From Isochrysis galbana (lineage: Eukaryota > Haptophyta > Isochrysidales > Isochrysidaceae), in the NCBI GenBank assembly GCA_018136815.1, contig CM030933.1:7776284-7840283 (forward strand): 64,000 bases of DNA, given 5' to 3'. Below are positions 1 to 9,208 of this stretch, piece by piece. The position numbers and the translations under genes were made by a program. The notes below the pieces were generated by a model that saw only the letters and a list, made by a program, of their open reading frames with translations, had not been told where the DNA came from and did no database searches. Each line of letters begins with the position of its first letter. The stretch's first letter is position 1.

Positions 1-300
1 ACATCGGTGCACGCCGTGCATGGGCACGGCGCGATGTGCATCGGTCCCCCCGCGGATACGCCGTGCGTGCGCATGTCAACCCGTTCCATCTGTGTACCCC
101 CTGTGGCCCACAACTACGTAAACTGGCCATATAAGAGATGTTTCGTTACGCAGCACCTGTGATGACTTGCAATCACAATGTGCACGCCGTGCGTGGGCAC
201 GGCGCGATGTGCACCGGCGCCCCCCCGCGGGGGCGCCGTGCGTGCGCATAGCAACTTCCAGGAAGGTGCACGCCGTGCGTTCACTCTTTCCGCGGGGGAA
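1..300. repeat. Hairpin-rich module repeats at the head of the acidic-protein repeat
   Basis: Two related modules (about 1-70 and 165-250) carry GCACGCCGTGC palindromes, the phrase GATGTGCATCGG and a CCGCGG core flanked by C and G runs, ending in GCCGTGCGTGCGCAT. The same modules occur inverted at about 31390-31510 and directly at 46080-46370, in each case just upstream of the same downstream sequence. They therefore belong to one repeat family rather than to a host promoter. No coding content is credible here; the reading frames are shadows. Confidence 0.6.
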
Positions 301-486
301 CTCTGGGCGCGGAGGACGGGCGGAACCCCTGGGGCACCCCCTGGGACCGGTTGATTATTACCGTATGTGACGAGAACATTAACGTAAACGGCTGGTCTGG
401 TCTTCTGATCTCTCTCTCTCTCTCCCGCCCCCCCCGGGGGGGGGGGTTCCCCCCTCTTCCCCTCCCCCTCTCATCGGCCTACCAGA

Positions 487-2297
487 GTGAGAAGGCTCCT
501 ACTGCCTGTCTCCCTCCTCCCTCCTCGCTCACCCTCCAGCTCTCTCCTCGGCCTCGTCTTCCTCACGATGGTGGCGACTCGGCGCGCATCCGTACGTTCC
601 TCCGTCCTCTCCTCTCGTGCACCTGCTCGCTGGCTTCGTTCGACTCCCTCGACACGGCCACCTGTCGACTGGACGCCGAGCGGAAGCGCTGCTCGCACGA
701 CTCGTTCCTCCTCCTGCTCCAAGGACGCGGCGGAGGAGGCGGAGCCTGTTCGCGTTCCTGGTGCCGAGGAGGAGGCCCTTTCTCCGACCGAGGCGTCCAC
801 CACCACCACCACCGACGAGGACTCTGTGGAGGAGGGAGGAGAAGAGAAGAACGAGAACTGTGCGTCGGACGCTCCAGGCTTTCTTCTTCCCACTGCGCCG
901 GCTGCGGAGGTCGAGGAGCCAGCCGAGTCGATGGAGGAGGTGGAGACCGTCCACGCGCTCGCTCTCACCGAGGACAATGAAGCGGAGGACGAGAAGACGA
1001 GAAGACGGAGAAGACGGAGAAGGAGAAGACGGCTGCGTCCGACGCACCAGCCGTAGAAGTCTTCACTCGATTCGAAGAGGCCACGCAGCTGGAAGAGGCC
1101 ACGCAGGTGGCCACGCAGCTCGAGGAGGAGGAGACGGAGGAGGCCGATACCGCCGAGGCGCCGGCTCCTACCGGGGCGAACGAAGAGAAGGAGGAGGAAG
1201 GTGAGGCGGAGGAGGAGAAGACGTCCGACGCACCGGCCCAAGAGGGTTTGGAGGTGGCCACGCAGCTGGAGGAGGAAGAGGTCATTGAGCTCGAGGAGGA
1301 GGAGTGCGCGAAGACCGTAGCCGAGCCCGCGACCGAGAACTCCGCGTCCGATGCTCAAGCGGACGCTACGCTGGAGCCCATCCTTGACGATAAGGAGGAA
1401 GACGATGACATGTTTGACTTTTGGGACGTGGCCAAGGCGCCCGATGGGGCGAAAGAGCAAGTTGAGGAGGAGGCCGTCGTTGACTCCTCAGCGGTGGACT
1501 TGAGCGATGACGCGGCTGGTGTTTCCAAGGACTCGATGTACATGGATCTGACCGACGAAGCGGTAGATGTGTCGGCCACGCCTTGTTCGACGATGAGTGA
1601 GTCCGCGGCGGAGGAGTCGGAGGAGGAGTCGGAGGAGGACACTCTCCGCACCCTGAAGGAGCTCAAGGCGACCATCAAGCGGCTCGAGTCGCAGATGAAG
1701 AAGAAGAAGAAGCGTCCGCGCGCGAGGTCGCCAAGCGTCCCGGCCAAGAAGACCAAGCGTGCCGCCTTTCGCGTCGAAGCGGCGCCGCGCCCTGTCGCCG
1801 AGGAAGTTCCGCCTCCGCCAGAAGAAGCGGAGGAAGTAGCGGAGGAAGTAGCGGAGGAGGACACGGAGGAGGACGCGGAGGAGGACGCGGAGGGTGCGCG
1901 CTCGACCCGCCGCCACGTCCCTGTGCCGAAGCGTGAGTGCCGCTTCCGCTTTTTGGCGAAGCACGAGCTGGCCAAGCACGACAAGAATGGCCGCATGTAC
2001 GTCAACTTTGTGCTCTTCGAGAAGAAGGTGGACTCGGATGGCACGGGCGTGCGCCTCGGTGCGGATAAGATGCGCGAGCTCAACTTTCGCAAGTTTGTGC
2101 TGAAGGACGCACATCAAGAAAGAGAACAGAGAAAAGAGGAGAAGGGAGAACAGAGGATAGGAGGGGGGAAGAGAGAGAGAAGGAGAGCGAGCCAAAGAGA
2201 GGAGGAACCCCCCGTTTGCTATCGGGGGATTTCCTCTTCCCCCGATAGCTATCGGGGGGTCCGCTTACGGCACCCCCCAGGAGCTATCCCCCGATAG
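487..2297 (+). pseudogene. Low-complexity acidic protein, frameshifted, member of a dispersed repeat
   Basis: Two overlapping frames read as one protein. The first (487-about 999) begins with a Ser/Arg/Pro-rich stretch (a better start may be the internal Met at about 568) and turns acidic. The second (open well before its Met at 1107) continues with Glu/Ala/Thr-rich repeats, a Lys cluster that looks like a nuclear localisation signal (about residues 195-205 of the second part), and an Arg/Lys-rich tail containing RFLAKHELAKHDKNGRMYV. The break is one missing base in a GAGAAGACG repeat near 999/1000; restoring frame there would join the two without a stop. The last 60 or so residues run into the CCCCCGATAGC repeat, so the native end is lost. 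A second copy of the N-terminal half lies inverted at 30767-31553 and the 5' flank recurs at 46075. I do not recognise the protein; it may be a captured host gene carried by a mobile element. Sequencing error in the repeat remains possible. Confidence 0.45.
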
Positions 2298-2432
2298 CTC
2301 TCGGGGGATTTTCTCGGTCCCCCGGTAGCTCTCGGGGGGGCTGTTGGCGATCGGGAAAAAATTTCCCCCCGATAGCTCTCGGGGGCCCCCGATAGCTCCT
2401 GGGGGGCGTTGGCTCCTGGGGGGTAACAGATA
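2205..2432. repeat. Cluster of CCCCCGATAGCTATCGGGGG palindromes
   Basis: At least six near-identical hairpins with arms CCCCCGATAGC and GCTATCGGGGG (variants CTCTCG and CTCCTG) follow one another at 20-50 base spacing. A part of the block (2335-2430) recurs inverted at 41700-41775, next to another short element. The block sits directly 5' of a truncated LINE. Either it is the variable part of a short mobile element or a hairpin-rich terminal region. Confidence 0.6.
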
Positions 2433-2433
2433 C

Positions 2434-3249
2434 AAAGGGCCAAAATACATGGAATATCCGCTGGCCGACGAGTACGCCATACAAAAAGGAAAAATCGCAC
2501 TTGACGCGATCACGGTTTCCGACATAACGAAAGCCGCGCTCAAGGCGACAAGACTAAACAACCCGCAGACGGCCAAAATAGCTTGGGAGAAGCGCCTAGA
2601 CATCTCGAAAGACAACTGGAAACACATAGCCAGGCTGTACACCCTGCCGCTGTTAAGACACACGGACAAACACCCGCACTTCAAACACATCACCCACAGG
2701 AGGATAGGTACCAAAAACAGATTCGCGACAAGCATAACCAACAAGTGCAGAATGTGCAACCAACATCAAGAGGACTCATGCCACCTAGCGTGGTGCCCCG
2801 CGACAAGAAAAATCTTCGACACCATAGATGCGATCGCTAACTACACTCCGAAAACGAATAGGTCACACGGGCAGAAAACAAAGGATAGGCTATTCGCATA
2901 CCCAGACGCGACCACCCCCGACAGCCTGAAAACCCTTTACATCATAGCCTGGAGATATATACTAAGAGACTTCTACAGAATAGAGTTCGAATCATATGAA
3001 TATCACTACATACCGGTTTTAGAATCCACGCTCATAAGATTCACCACCCTGGTGACGGGCCTTACTCCGTCGAAAACCTGTCGCCCGATGCGCACTCGCA
3101 CGGCGGCCCAGGGTAGAAAACCTAAAATAAAAAGGCCAGCGGAGCTCAGCGCCCCGATATTTACAGAAGACAACAAAGGTAAACTAAGAATGAGCGACAA
3201 CCTCGGCCTGGTGGCGGAAGCGATCGGCCTCGCCGAAAGGCTCGCCTGA
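2434..3249 (+). pseudogene. LINE ORF2 C-terminal domain with zinc-knuckle (truncated)
   Basis: About 270 residues homologous to the frame at 13643-14434. Shared landmarks are KHIARLYTLPLL, HFKHITHRRIGT, a zinc-knuckle-like KCRMCNQHQEDSCHLAWC (spacing C-x2-C-x8-H-x3-C, as in the zf-RVT region of L1-type and plant LINE reverse transcriptases) and the C-terminus GLAERLA. The reverse-transcriptase catalytic core and endonuclease are missing, so this is a dead 3' fragment. The open frame runs upstream into the palindrome repeats, where it is not meaningful. Confidence 0.75.
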
Positions 3250-3588
3250 GGTCGAGGCACACCCTCCCCCCCCCCCATCCCTGAAAGAACCACCCACGAA
3301 GAAGAACAACTCACGAGCATGAGGCACCCCAGCAACGGCGCAACACCTACACCACAGCAGCAAGAAACCGGCCACCCAGAGGCACAGGAGGAAGGCGAGA
3401 ACAGACCACTGAGGGCCGATGCACCCCGCCCGACCCAGCCCCACCCACGACCCGGGCCCCTAAGTAGAGCACGAGGGGAGTTGCCGCAAGGCAGGGAGTG
3501 AGAGGAGAGGAAGGGATCTGGGCGTGGCTACAATAGACAACCCCGTAGCCGCGCGCGTGGCGAGAATATTAAAAGGTTTTTTTTTTCG
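2434..3588 (+). mobile_element. 5'-truncated LINE (copy 1): ORF2 C-terminus plus 3' UTR
   Basis: Non-LTR retrotransposon tail. It has the C-terminal part of ORF2 (to 3249), a C-rich 3' UTR, the block GGGCCCCTAAGTAGAGCACG (3458-3477) and a terminus GAGAATATTAAAAGG followed by about ten T. The last blocks recur at the ends of two other LINE copies here (11392-11530 and 13304-13440, both minus). The sense strand therefore ends in oligo(T), which is unusual because LINEs normally end in oligo(A) or a short simple repeat. The 5' end is truncated and abuts the palindrome cluster. I found no clear target-site duplication. Confidence 0.75.
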
Positions 3589-3730
3589 TCGGCGACTACT
3601 CTGACGAGAACTCCAAGATCAAGAAGCGCCGACTACATACTCGCTGTTAGAAGTAAACAAGTACCTCCTCTCTTTAGGTGTCATTCCAGCACGCGCGGCG
3701 GCCCGCTCGCGTCGCCGTCCGGCGTCGCCG

Positions 3731-4270
3731 ATGGCCGCCCCTCGGCTCGCCGGGCTGGCGGGCGTGGCGCTGGGCTCGGTGTACGCGCGACAGGAGTACA
3801 TCCGCTGGGCCGACGCGCTGCCTATGATCCGGCCGCACGAGGGCACGCTTTTCGCTAGCAGCTCAGGAGAGACCAAGTCGTGTGCCTTTTGTGCAAGTGT
3901 ACCTGCGCACCTCCTGCTGCCCTCAGAGGCAAAGCCGGTGTCCAAACGGGGGAATTATGCGACGGTCGAGGCTAGCCTACTCCAGCGCACGCTCGACCGT
4001 TTACAGCTCGAGCTCGGAGCCGAGCCTCCCACCGCGCCAGCCTCGCTCACTGACTTTGGAGCCGAGCGGCTGGTGGGTGCGGAAGAGGCACCCAGGTGGA
4101 TCGGTGCGAGCGTGCGCGCCCCACGCTGGGTCGGCGATGACCAGCTGGTGCTCTTGTGTTCAGGTCGACCGCGCGAAGTGCCGTCCCTCCTTACAATTTT
4201 GCGCGAGCGCAGGAAGCTTCACGCCGCCGTCGCCGCCATCATAGATGATTTGCGAGGACGGACTGATTGA
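3731..4270 (+). CDS. Hypothetical protein, 179 residues
   Basis: I do not recognise this protein. It begins MAAPRLAGLAGVALGSVYA, a small-residue hydrophobic segment that could be a signal anchor or organelle presequence, followed by a soluble part with RQEYIRWADALPMIRP, a CAFC pair, and a Leu-rich C-terminal helix (LRERRKLHAAVAAIIDDL). Base composition is GC-rich at third positions like the recognised host genes, which supports real coding. A CTGCCCTCAG/AG site near 3926 could be a splice acceptor, so the exon structure is not settled. It lies between two repeat blocks, with no neighbour that suggests a role. Confidence 0.4.
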   Translation: MAAPRLAGLAGVALGSVYARQEYIRWADALPMIRPHEGTLFASSSGETKSCAFCASVPAHLLLPSEAKPVSKRGNYATVEASLLQRTLDRLQLELGAEPPTAPASLTDFGAERLVGAEEAPRWIGASVRAPRWVGDDQLVLLCSGRPREVPSLLTILRERRKLHAAVAAIIDDLRGRTD

Positions 4271-4920
4271 TGCTTCACATGCATGCAACGCGGCAGAAAC
4301 AACTGACGTCTTGCAGCGGCCCTACTTGAGTGACCGCATATTGAAGCTACCAGCGGGTCGTCTGCTTTGTGCCCACCTCATAATGAGACTTCCTCATGAG
4401 AAGACTTCCTCTTCTATGCTGAGGTGCCCCTATGCTGATATCTTCTCAATCCCGGGCTGAGCTCACAACGGTGGCCTCTTGCAAAAGCCCATTGCAGAAG
4501 TTGCGCATTCGCTTCAGCGGGAGAATAACTCGGATCGAAGTTTGGGGACTCGGACCGACTACGAAGCTGTGTCTGCTTCTTTGCCGTGAAGCCACGCGCT
4601 CTTGTTTGACATCACAATGTACAGTTGCTGTGGAGCCTTGAACTCTAGGGCCGCTAGTTGCTAGCCTCCAAGGAGGAGCACGCGTGTTTGGTAGGCTCTC
4701 CAAAAACTTTGTGCAGGAACCACCAGAGCGAGGGACTGATGCGCATGTGCGTGAGCGTGAATGTGTGAGTATGCTACCATCACTTGCTGTCATCGAGCGC
4801 CATTGCCATTGGCCATTGCGGCATTGCGGTAGGATGGGTATGCTGGCATTGTTGGTTGTTGGAGCTGGGTGTTGGGCGACCGCACGATGTTATGTTCTAC
4901 TACTTTCTCTCTGTTTGTTG
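4271..4920. other. Intergenic, nothing recognised
   Basis: Mixed-composition sequence after the hypothetical gene. Only short, unconvincing frames occur on either strand. It ends at a short hairpin-headed element. Confidence 0.5.
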
Positions 4921-4923
4921 TGC

Positions 4924-5420
4924 AACTAAGTTTATACTTAGTTCGCCCATGTGGGGGCACGAGCCCCCCCCTCTCTCCGCTCCTCCCCTGCCATGGGGGA
5001 GGAACCACCCATGCTCCTGGCATGCCTGATGGCTTGCCAAGAGCATAGCCTGCCCTGCTCGTCCACTCTCTCCTTGGCTGGCTCGCCTGTCTCGCTCGCC
5101 CTGGCCTGTCGTGGCGAGCCCGTCGATCCAACCCCCCCTCCCCCCCCTGGTCGACAGGCAAACAGGTGCAGAGTGGGGCCCCCTGAGGCTCAGGAGCGCC
5201 AGCGAGGGAGAGGCAGAGGAGGCTAGGGCCCAGCCCCGGCCTGCTCTGCCCCCTGAGCTGGCCTCCAAGCTCCAAGAGCCTCCAAGGGTCGCCAGAGGGC
5301 AGCTGCAGGCCTGCCGCAGGCGCGCCATCGGGCGTGCCCCAGGAGGGGGGAGAGCGCGCGCGGAGAAGGGGGTGGGTGGAGCGAGAGCTCTCGAGCTCTC
5401 GCCCACCGCGAAAAATAGGT
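4924..5420 (+). mobile_element. Short hairpin-headed non-LTR element (B subfamily)
   Basis: Starts with the perfect palindrome AACTAAGTTTATACTTAGTT (4924-4943), then CGCCCATG and a G-run/GCACGAGC/C-run. The body (CCATGGGGGAGGAACCACCC, a GGTCGACAGGC-type block, CCAGCGAGGGAGAGGCAG) recurs at 28494, 60461 and inverted at 20230-20683. A short open frame starting MGEEPPMLLACLMACQEH appears in several copies and resembles a stretch of the LINE ORF1 at 14298-14951, so these look like non-autonomous derivatives. I could not define the 3' boundary or a target duplication for this copy. Confidence 0.65.
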
Positions 5421-5559
5421 TTACAGGCTAAGGATAAGTCGGGACTGAGGCCGCCGCCAGCCCTGTAGGCATAAGAGGAAGGGGGGGAATAGATCACCAG
5501 GGGGGGGGGGTATCGCCCTGGCACCATCATGGTGACTAGGGCGGCCGAGAGGAGGGAGA

Positions 5560-5920
5560 GTGACGCCATCGCTCGCGCTCTCTTCGGAACAGAACCGGCT
5601 ATGCCGCTTGTGCGGCCCGACGAGTCCTCCACCCACCTCGGGACATGTCCGGCCCTAGACGACTTACTTGACACCATCCACGAGCTCACGGACTACCAAC
5701 CACCACGGCTCGTCACGACCCCCACGGATCAGATGGTAGACAAACTCTTCATTCAGCCCGGATCCACCGTGGCACATTCCAGAGAGATCTTATACTTACT
5801 TACTAGCATGGAGACATATATTAACAGATTTCTACAGGATTCACTTTGATAACATTAGATTCGACAGCAAACACGTGATAAGGAGAATGATAACAAGATT
5901 CACCATAATAGTGAAAGCGG
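5560..5920 (+). pseudogene. LINE ORF2 C-terminal fragment, divergent family
   Basis: The frame 5529-5849 (RPDESSTHLGTCPALDDLL onwards) and, after a frameshift, 5850-5920 (NIRFDSKHVIRRMITRFTI) align by eye with the region of LINE copy 1 that follows its zinc knuckle (HLAWCPATRKIFDTI to LESTLIRFTTLV). The spacing of TPTDQMVDKLF matches KTKDRLFAYP in that copy. It is a distinct, broken LINE lineage. The preceding sequence GGTGACTAGGGCGGCCGAGAG (5529-5550) recurs near 34650, which shows that this lineage left more than one fragment. Confidence 0.55.
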
Positions 5921-6583
5921 CACATTCGGAAACTCCACCGATTCCTCGAGAAAAAAAAAATCTTCTTAAAAATCTCCGCTACGTGTGCGACATGAGGCAG
6001 TGTGCTTGTGGACCTCCCTACCGCCCACCCTCCACCGATTCCTCGAGAAGAGCCCAAGCGGACATGGGCCGTCAACCTAACTAAGAAACGAATAGACACA
6101 AACTCCTTCCGCCCACTATTCGATATTCGATGCATACGGACGATGACACTCTAGAACCGAGCCCCACACTCAAGACGCTAGCATAAAGACTGGGGATCGA
6201 GCACGTGCTGGCAAGCGAAAAACATGAACACGAAAGCGATCAGGGATAGCGCCCTGGAAACCAGGGAGGGGAACCCTCCCACACGACACACGACCCACCC
6301 TTGGGGGAAGCCACGCGGCTGGGCCCCCACAGAGAAGCGCAGCAGAATGCGCCACACCACAAATTATAGCCAAAAGGCCTGCCTCCCCCCTCCCCCGAAG
6401 CCAGATCCAAGGTAGTGTACACGGGTCGACCCCCCGAAAGCGAACAAAAAGGAACGGGGGGGGAGCGGAAAGGGGAGTGAGGGAGAGGCAAGGGCGTTGT
6501 CGACGGGGAGCCCTGCGGAAAGGGTAGTGAGTAGTAACAGTAGTAGGCATCTTCAAGAATATTTTTTTTAGCCTTTCACCTTC
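5921..6583. repeat. Repeat debris
   Basis: Contains a duplicated CACCGATTCCTCGAGAA motif (about 5937 and 6037), an oligo(A) tract at 5951, and a block (6365-6520) that reads on the minus strand as GTTCGCTTTCGGGGGGTCGA and recurs directly at 36960-37070. No gene is supported. It ends in a T-run (6562-6569) just before the next hairpin element. Confidence 0.45.
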
Positions 6584-6690
6584 AACTAATTTTATAGTTG
6601 GTTGCCATGGAGCGCGCCGCCGCTCCCCACTTCTCACTTCTCCTTCGGCCCCCCCGCCGAGGGCGCCCCCCGAGTACCCGGTAGCGCCAT
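6584..6690 (+). mobile_element. 5'-end fragment of a hairpin-headed LINE (A subfamily)
   Basis: Hairpin AACTAATTTTATAGTTGGTT (6584-6603), then GCCATGGAGCGCGCCGCCGC, the same start as LINE ORF1 at 14951 (MERAAAPH). The frame shifts within 30 bases, so this is a broken copy cut off after roughly 100 bases. Confidence 0.6.
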
Positions 6691-6770
6691 CCATTTGGTG
6701 AGCGGTGACTGGAACGGCCTCGTGGCGCCTCCGGTCGCGGGTCGAAGTTGGGCACTCAGGGCACAGCTTG
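6681..6770. repeat. Direct repeat, left copy (right copy 8264-8338)
   Basis: About 75 bases, GGTAGCGCCATCCATTTGGT onward through GGTCGCGGGTCGAAGTTGGG, occur on both sides of the hAT with only a base or two of difference. The hAT therefore sits between two copies of an older tandem or dispersed repeat. The repeat is related to the tandem unit at 25378-25745. Confidence 0.7.
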
Positions 6771-6840
6771 GGGGCGTGACGACGTCAACACCGGGGGCCG
6801 CAAGCGGCCGATTTCGACGTAGTGCGCGGGGGCGGCGGGC

Positions 6841-8196
6841 TAAGGGTAGGGGTAGGTAAAAATATGTAGAAAAAATCGCCCAAATATGTCGCTGAAATAT
6901 GTTGAAAATATGTAGACTCCACGCCCAAATATGTAGAAAATATGTAGTAATGTAGTCAAGTCTTCTGCTTTTCTACTAAGTAAGCTAACGCGCTCACGCA
7001 CTCCGAGATCTCCGAACACCTACTTATCTATTATCTATCTACTATCTAGCAAGGTGTTTTGCATGTAGATAGACCATACATAGAGAGTATAGACAACAGC
7101 ATAAAAAGACAGGATGCTATACTACAACATGCTCACACACACACGCCCACATCACGCGCGTCCTTCTCCTGCGCGCTTGTTGCCATTGTAGCGCAACAGC
7201 ATAGACGATGCAACTTGATCAGACAGGGAAGTGGCCAGGTCAGATGGAAACATGCAAGCAAGCAGAGAAAACACGCGCTCACACGAGGCTGAATTGGGTG
7301 AAAGAGACAAACAAGGCAATCCTTGCGGCAAGCGCCCAGGTCGGGAACTTCTTGTGATTCGATGCCCACCACTTGAGAACGCCGGACGTGAACTTCTTGA
7401 CGTCAGCATGGTCCATGCTACAACCAGTGCATGCGACGATGTAGTTCGGCAGCTCCTGTTTGAGTAGGCTGCTGACGTTCGAGATATGGGAGAAGATGGA
7501 CAGGTGTGCCAGGTTGTCAACCCACCCGGCATCCACTCGACTCGCGGCAAAGGAAGGATCAAATGCACGCAACAGGCCGGTGATGCGATGCTGCTCCATG
7601 CAGCGATATGGAGCAGCGCACTTGTCTGTGAGTGAGGCGATCTTCTAGGTATTGAAATGCACCGTGGACCTGTGCAATGAGCGCGGGCCACTCAGGCAAG
7701 GCCCCACGCCACGCAACGCGGCTCGTGCAGCGGCTTTTGCGGCCTCGCTGACCTGCAAGGGCGAGGGAGATGTGCGGGCGCGGGTCAGCACGCATGGGGC
7801 AGGGGCTGAGGGGCGAGCGAGGGGAAGGGGAGAGTGGCATGGCCTGCTTGGCTGTCATTTGGCGGCATGACGCTCGCCGCCCGTCGCTCCCGTCACTTGT
7901 TGCCACCGCCCTCCGCCCCCTCCACCAAGTCTTAAAGAAACACGTGAAAGTATCACGTACTCGTTCGCGCCGTTGCAACTCACCGAACAAAACGGTCATT
8001 CCCGCGTGCCCCCCTCCCCCTCCCCGCGCGAGTGGGCCCAACATATGTAGGAGATACGCCCCGCCCCCCCCAAATATGTAGGGAGATACGCAAATATGTA
8101 GGGAGATACGCCGCCCCCCCCCCCCCAAATATGTAGACTCGCCCAGGAAGGACCCAAATACGTAGTACGATATGTACATATTTTTACCTACCCCTA
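6841..8196 (-). mobile_element. hAT transposon with 8-bp target duplication
   Basis: Direct 8-bp duplication CGGCGGGC flanks the element (6833-6840 and 8197-8204). The termini are inverted: TAGGGGTAGGTAAAAATATG on the left (with a six-base TAAGGG addition) and CATATTTTTACCTACCCCTA on the right. Subterminal DNA is full of AAATATGTAG motifs (6861-6950 and 8041-8185), as is usual for hAT transposase binding. The target belongs to a repeat also seen uninterrupted at 25378-25745 and 50835-51010. A remnant transposase frame lies on the minus strand. Confidence 0.8.
7153..7690 (-). pseudogene. hAT transposase C-terminal half, frameshifted
   Basis: Three minus frames tile one protein: WPALIAQVHGAFQYLEDRLT (about 7690-7625), then LLRAFDPSFAASRVDAGWVD to KKFPTWALAARIALF (7599-7300), then the hAT dimerisation signature PNSASCERVFSLL with MLLRYNGNKRA (7290-7153). 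Each switch of frame marks an indel. The catalytic N-terminal part and BED finger are not visible, so the element is inactive. A close relative is broken up at 49497-50385 and another C-terminus lies at 35820-35960. Confidence 0.75.
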
Positions 8197-8339
8197 CGGC
8201 GGGCGCGATTGGCGTGGCTGTGGCTGTGAGCTGTGAGGGCGGAGTACCGCCGCACTTTGGTGCTGGTAGCGCCATCCATTTGGTGAGCGGTGACTGGAAC
8301 GGCCTCGTGGCGCCCCCGGTCGCGGGTCGAAGTTGGGTT

Positions 8340-9208
8340 CTCGAGCCCTAGCGTCTTTAGGCTTTAGTTTTTGCGATACACTTTTACGTAGCATGCACGT
8401 TCAAGTCAATGAAAACATAGTGAAAATGTATTGCTATGCATATTGAACCAGGATCTTAGGTCCGGGTCAGCTGGCCATGCCCATGGTTTCGTGTTTCGCT
8501 GCGAGAGGCGCGCATGAAGGCCATCGGTAAAATAATACCGGAGGGGGGCCTGACATACATTTCCGCACGGCCGTCAGAGGCCTGCTGAAATCGGGTATTT
8601 TTCGAAAATGTTGCTGCCGGAAGACCCCGGTTCTTTTTGTGGATCTCCCATACCGGAACATACAGGAAGCTTATTTAGGCCTTCGTTTGCCTATTGCAGA
8701 TGGTGCCCTCCGCACCCACCTAGTGAGTGACTGAGTGACCGGGCTAGAGGACGGTCGAGACGTCGAGATCGAGCGATGCGAGCGTTCGGATCGACTCGCG
8801 GACTCGCGGGGGTACCATGTTCGAGTAGAGCGCGTGGGGCAGCCGTGGGCAGGCCAATACCGAGTAGTGAGACGAGGTCTAGGTGTAGTATGGTCTTAGC
8901 GACGCAACGAGGGGACGAGATCAGAGGACACCTAATGATCTAATGATCAAGAGTACACCAAGGCACATGGGGACTATGAGTCCCTTCTACTACAAAACTC
9001 CAGACACTCTCTCTGTCCAAGAGGGAGAGGGAGAGGGAGAGGCAGGCGCAGGAAGAAGGGAGACTGCGCGCGCGCCGAGGCGGGAGAGAGGGAGAGCGGG
9101 GGTAGAAGGGCTTGGGAGTGGGGTTCAGGGGAGGAAGGAGGGGGGAGGCGGAGAAGGAGCTGGACGGGGGGGGGGGGGGGGGGGGGGGGGCAAGGCGCGG
9201 GCAGCGCG
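8340..9208. other. Intergenic upstream of the SLC35-like gene, with a G homopolymer
   Basis: No gene recognised. The last 250 bases are purine-rich (GGGAGAGG repeats) and end in a run of about 24 G (9167-9190) that stops 18 bases before the predicted start codon. A homopolymer of this length so close to a start is a likely site of length variation or sequencing error and could form a G-quadruplex. Confidence 0.4.

Noticed and set aside
471-1460. Long minus-strand frame opposite the acidic gene
   Set aside because: It is the complement of the Glu/Arg-rich plus frame; the Leu/Arg/Ser composition is a shadow.
2344-2433. Extension of the LINE ORF2 frame upstream of 2434
   Set aside because: It reads through the CCCCCGATAGC palindromes, which are a separate repeat.
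4924-5420. Helitron or MITE assignment for the hairpin-headed elements
   Set aside because: Target duplications of 16-17 bases, no inverted partner at the other end and LINE-like 3' ends point to target-primed reverse transcription.
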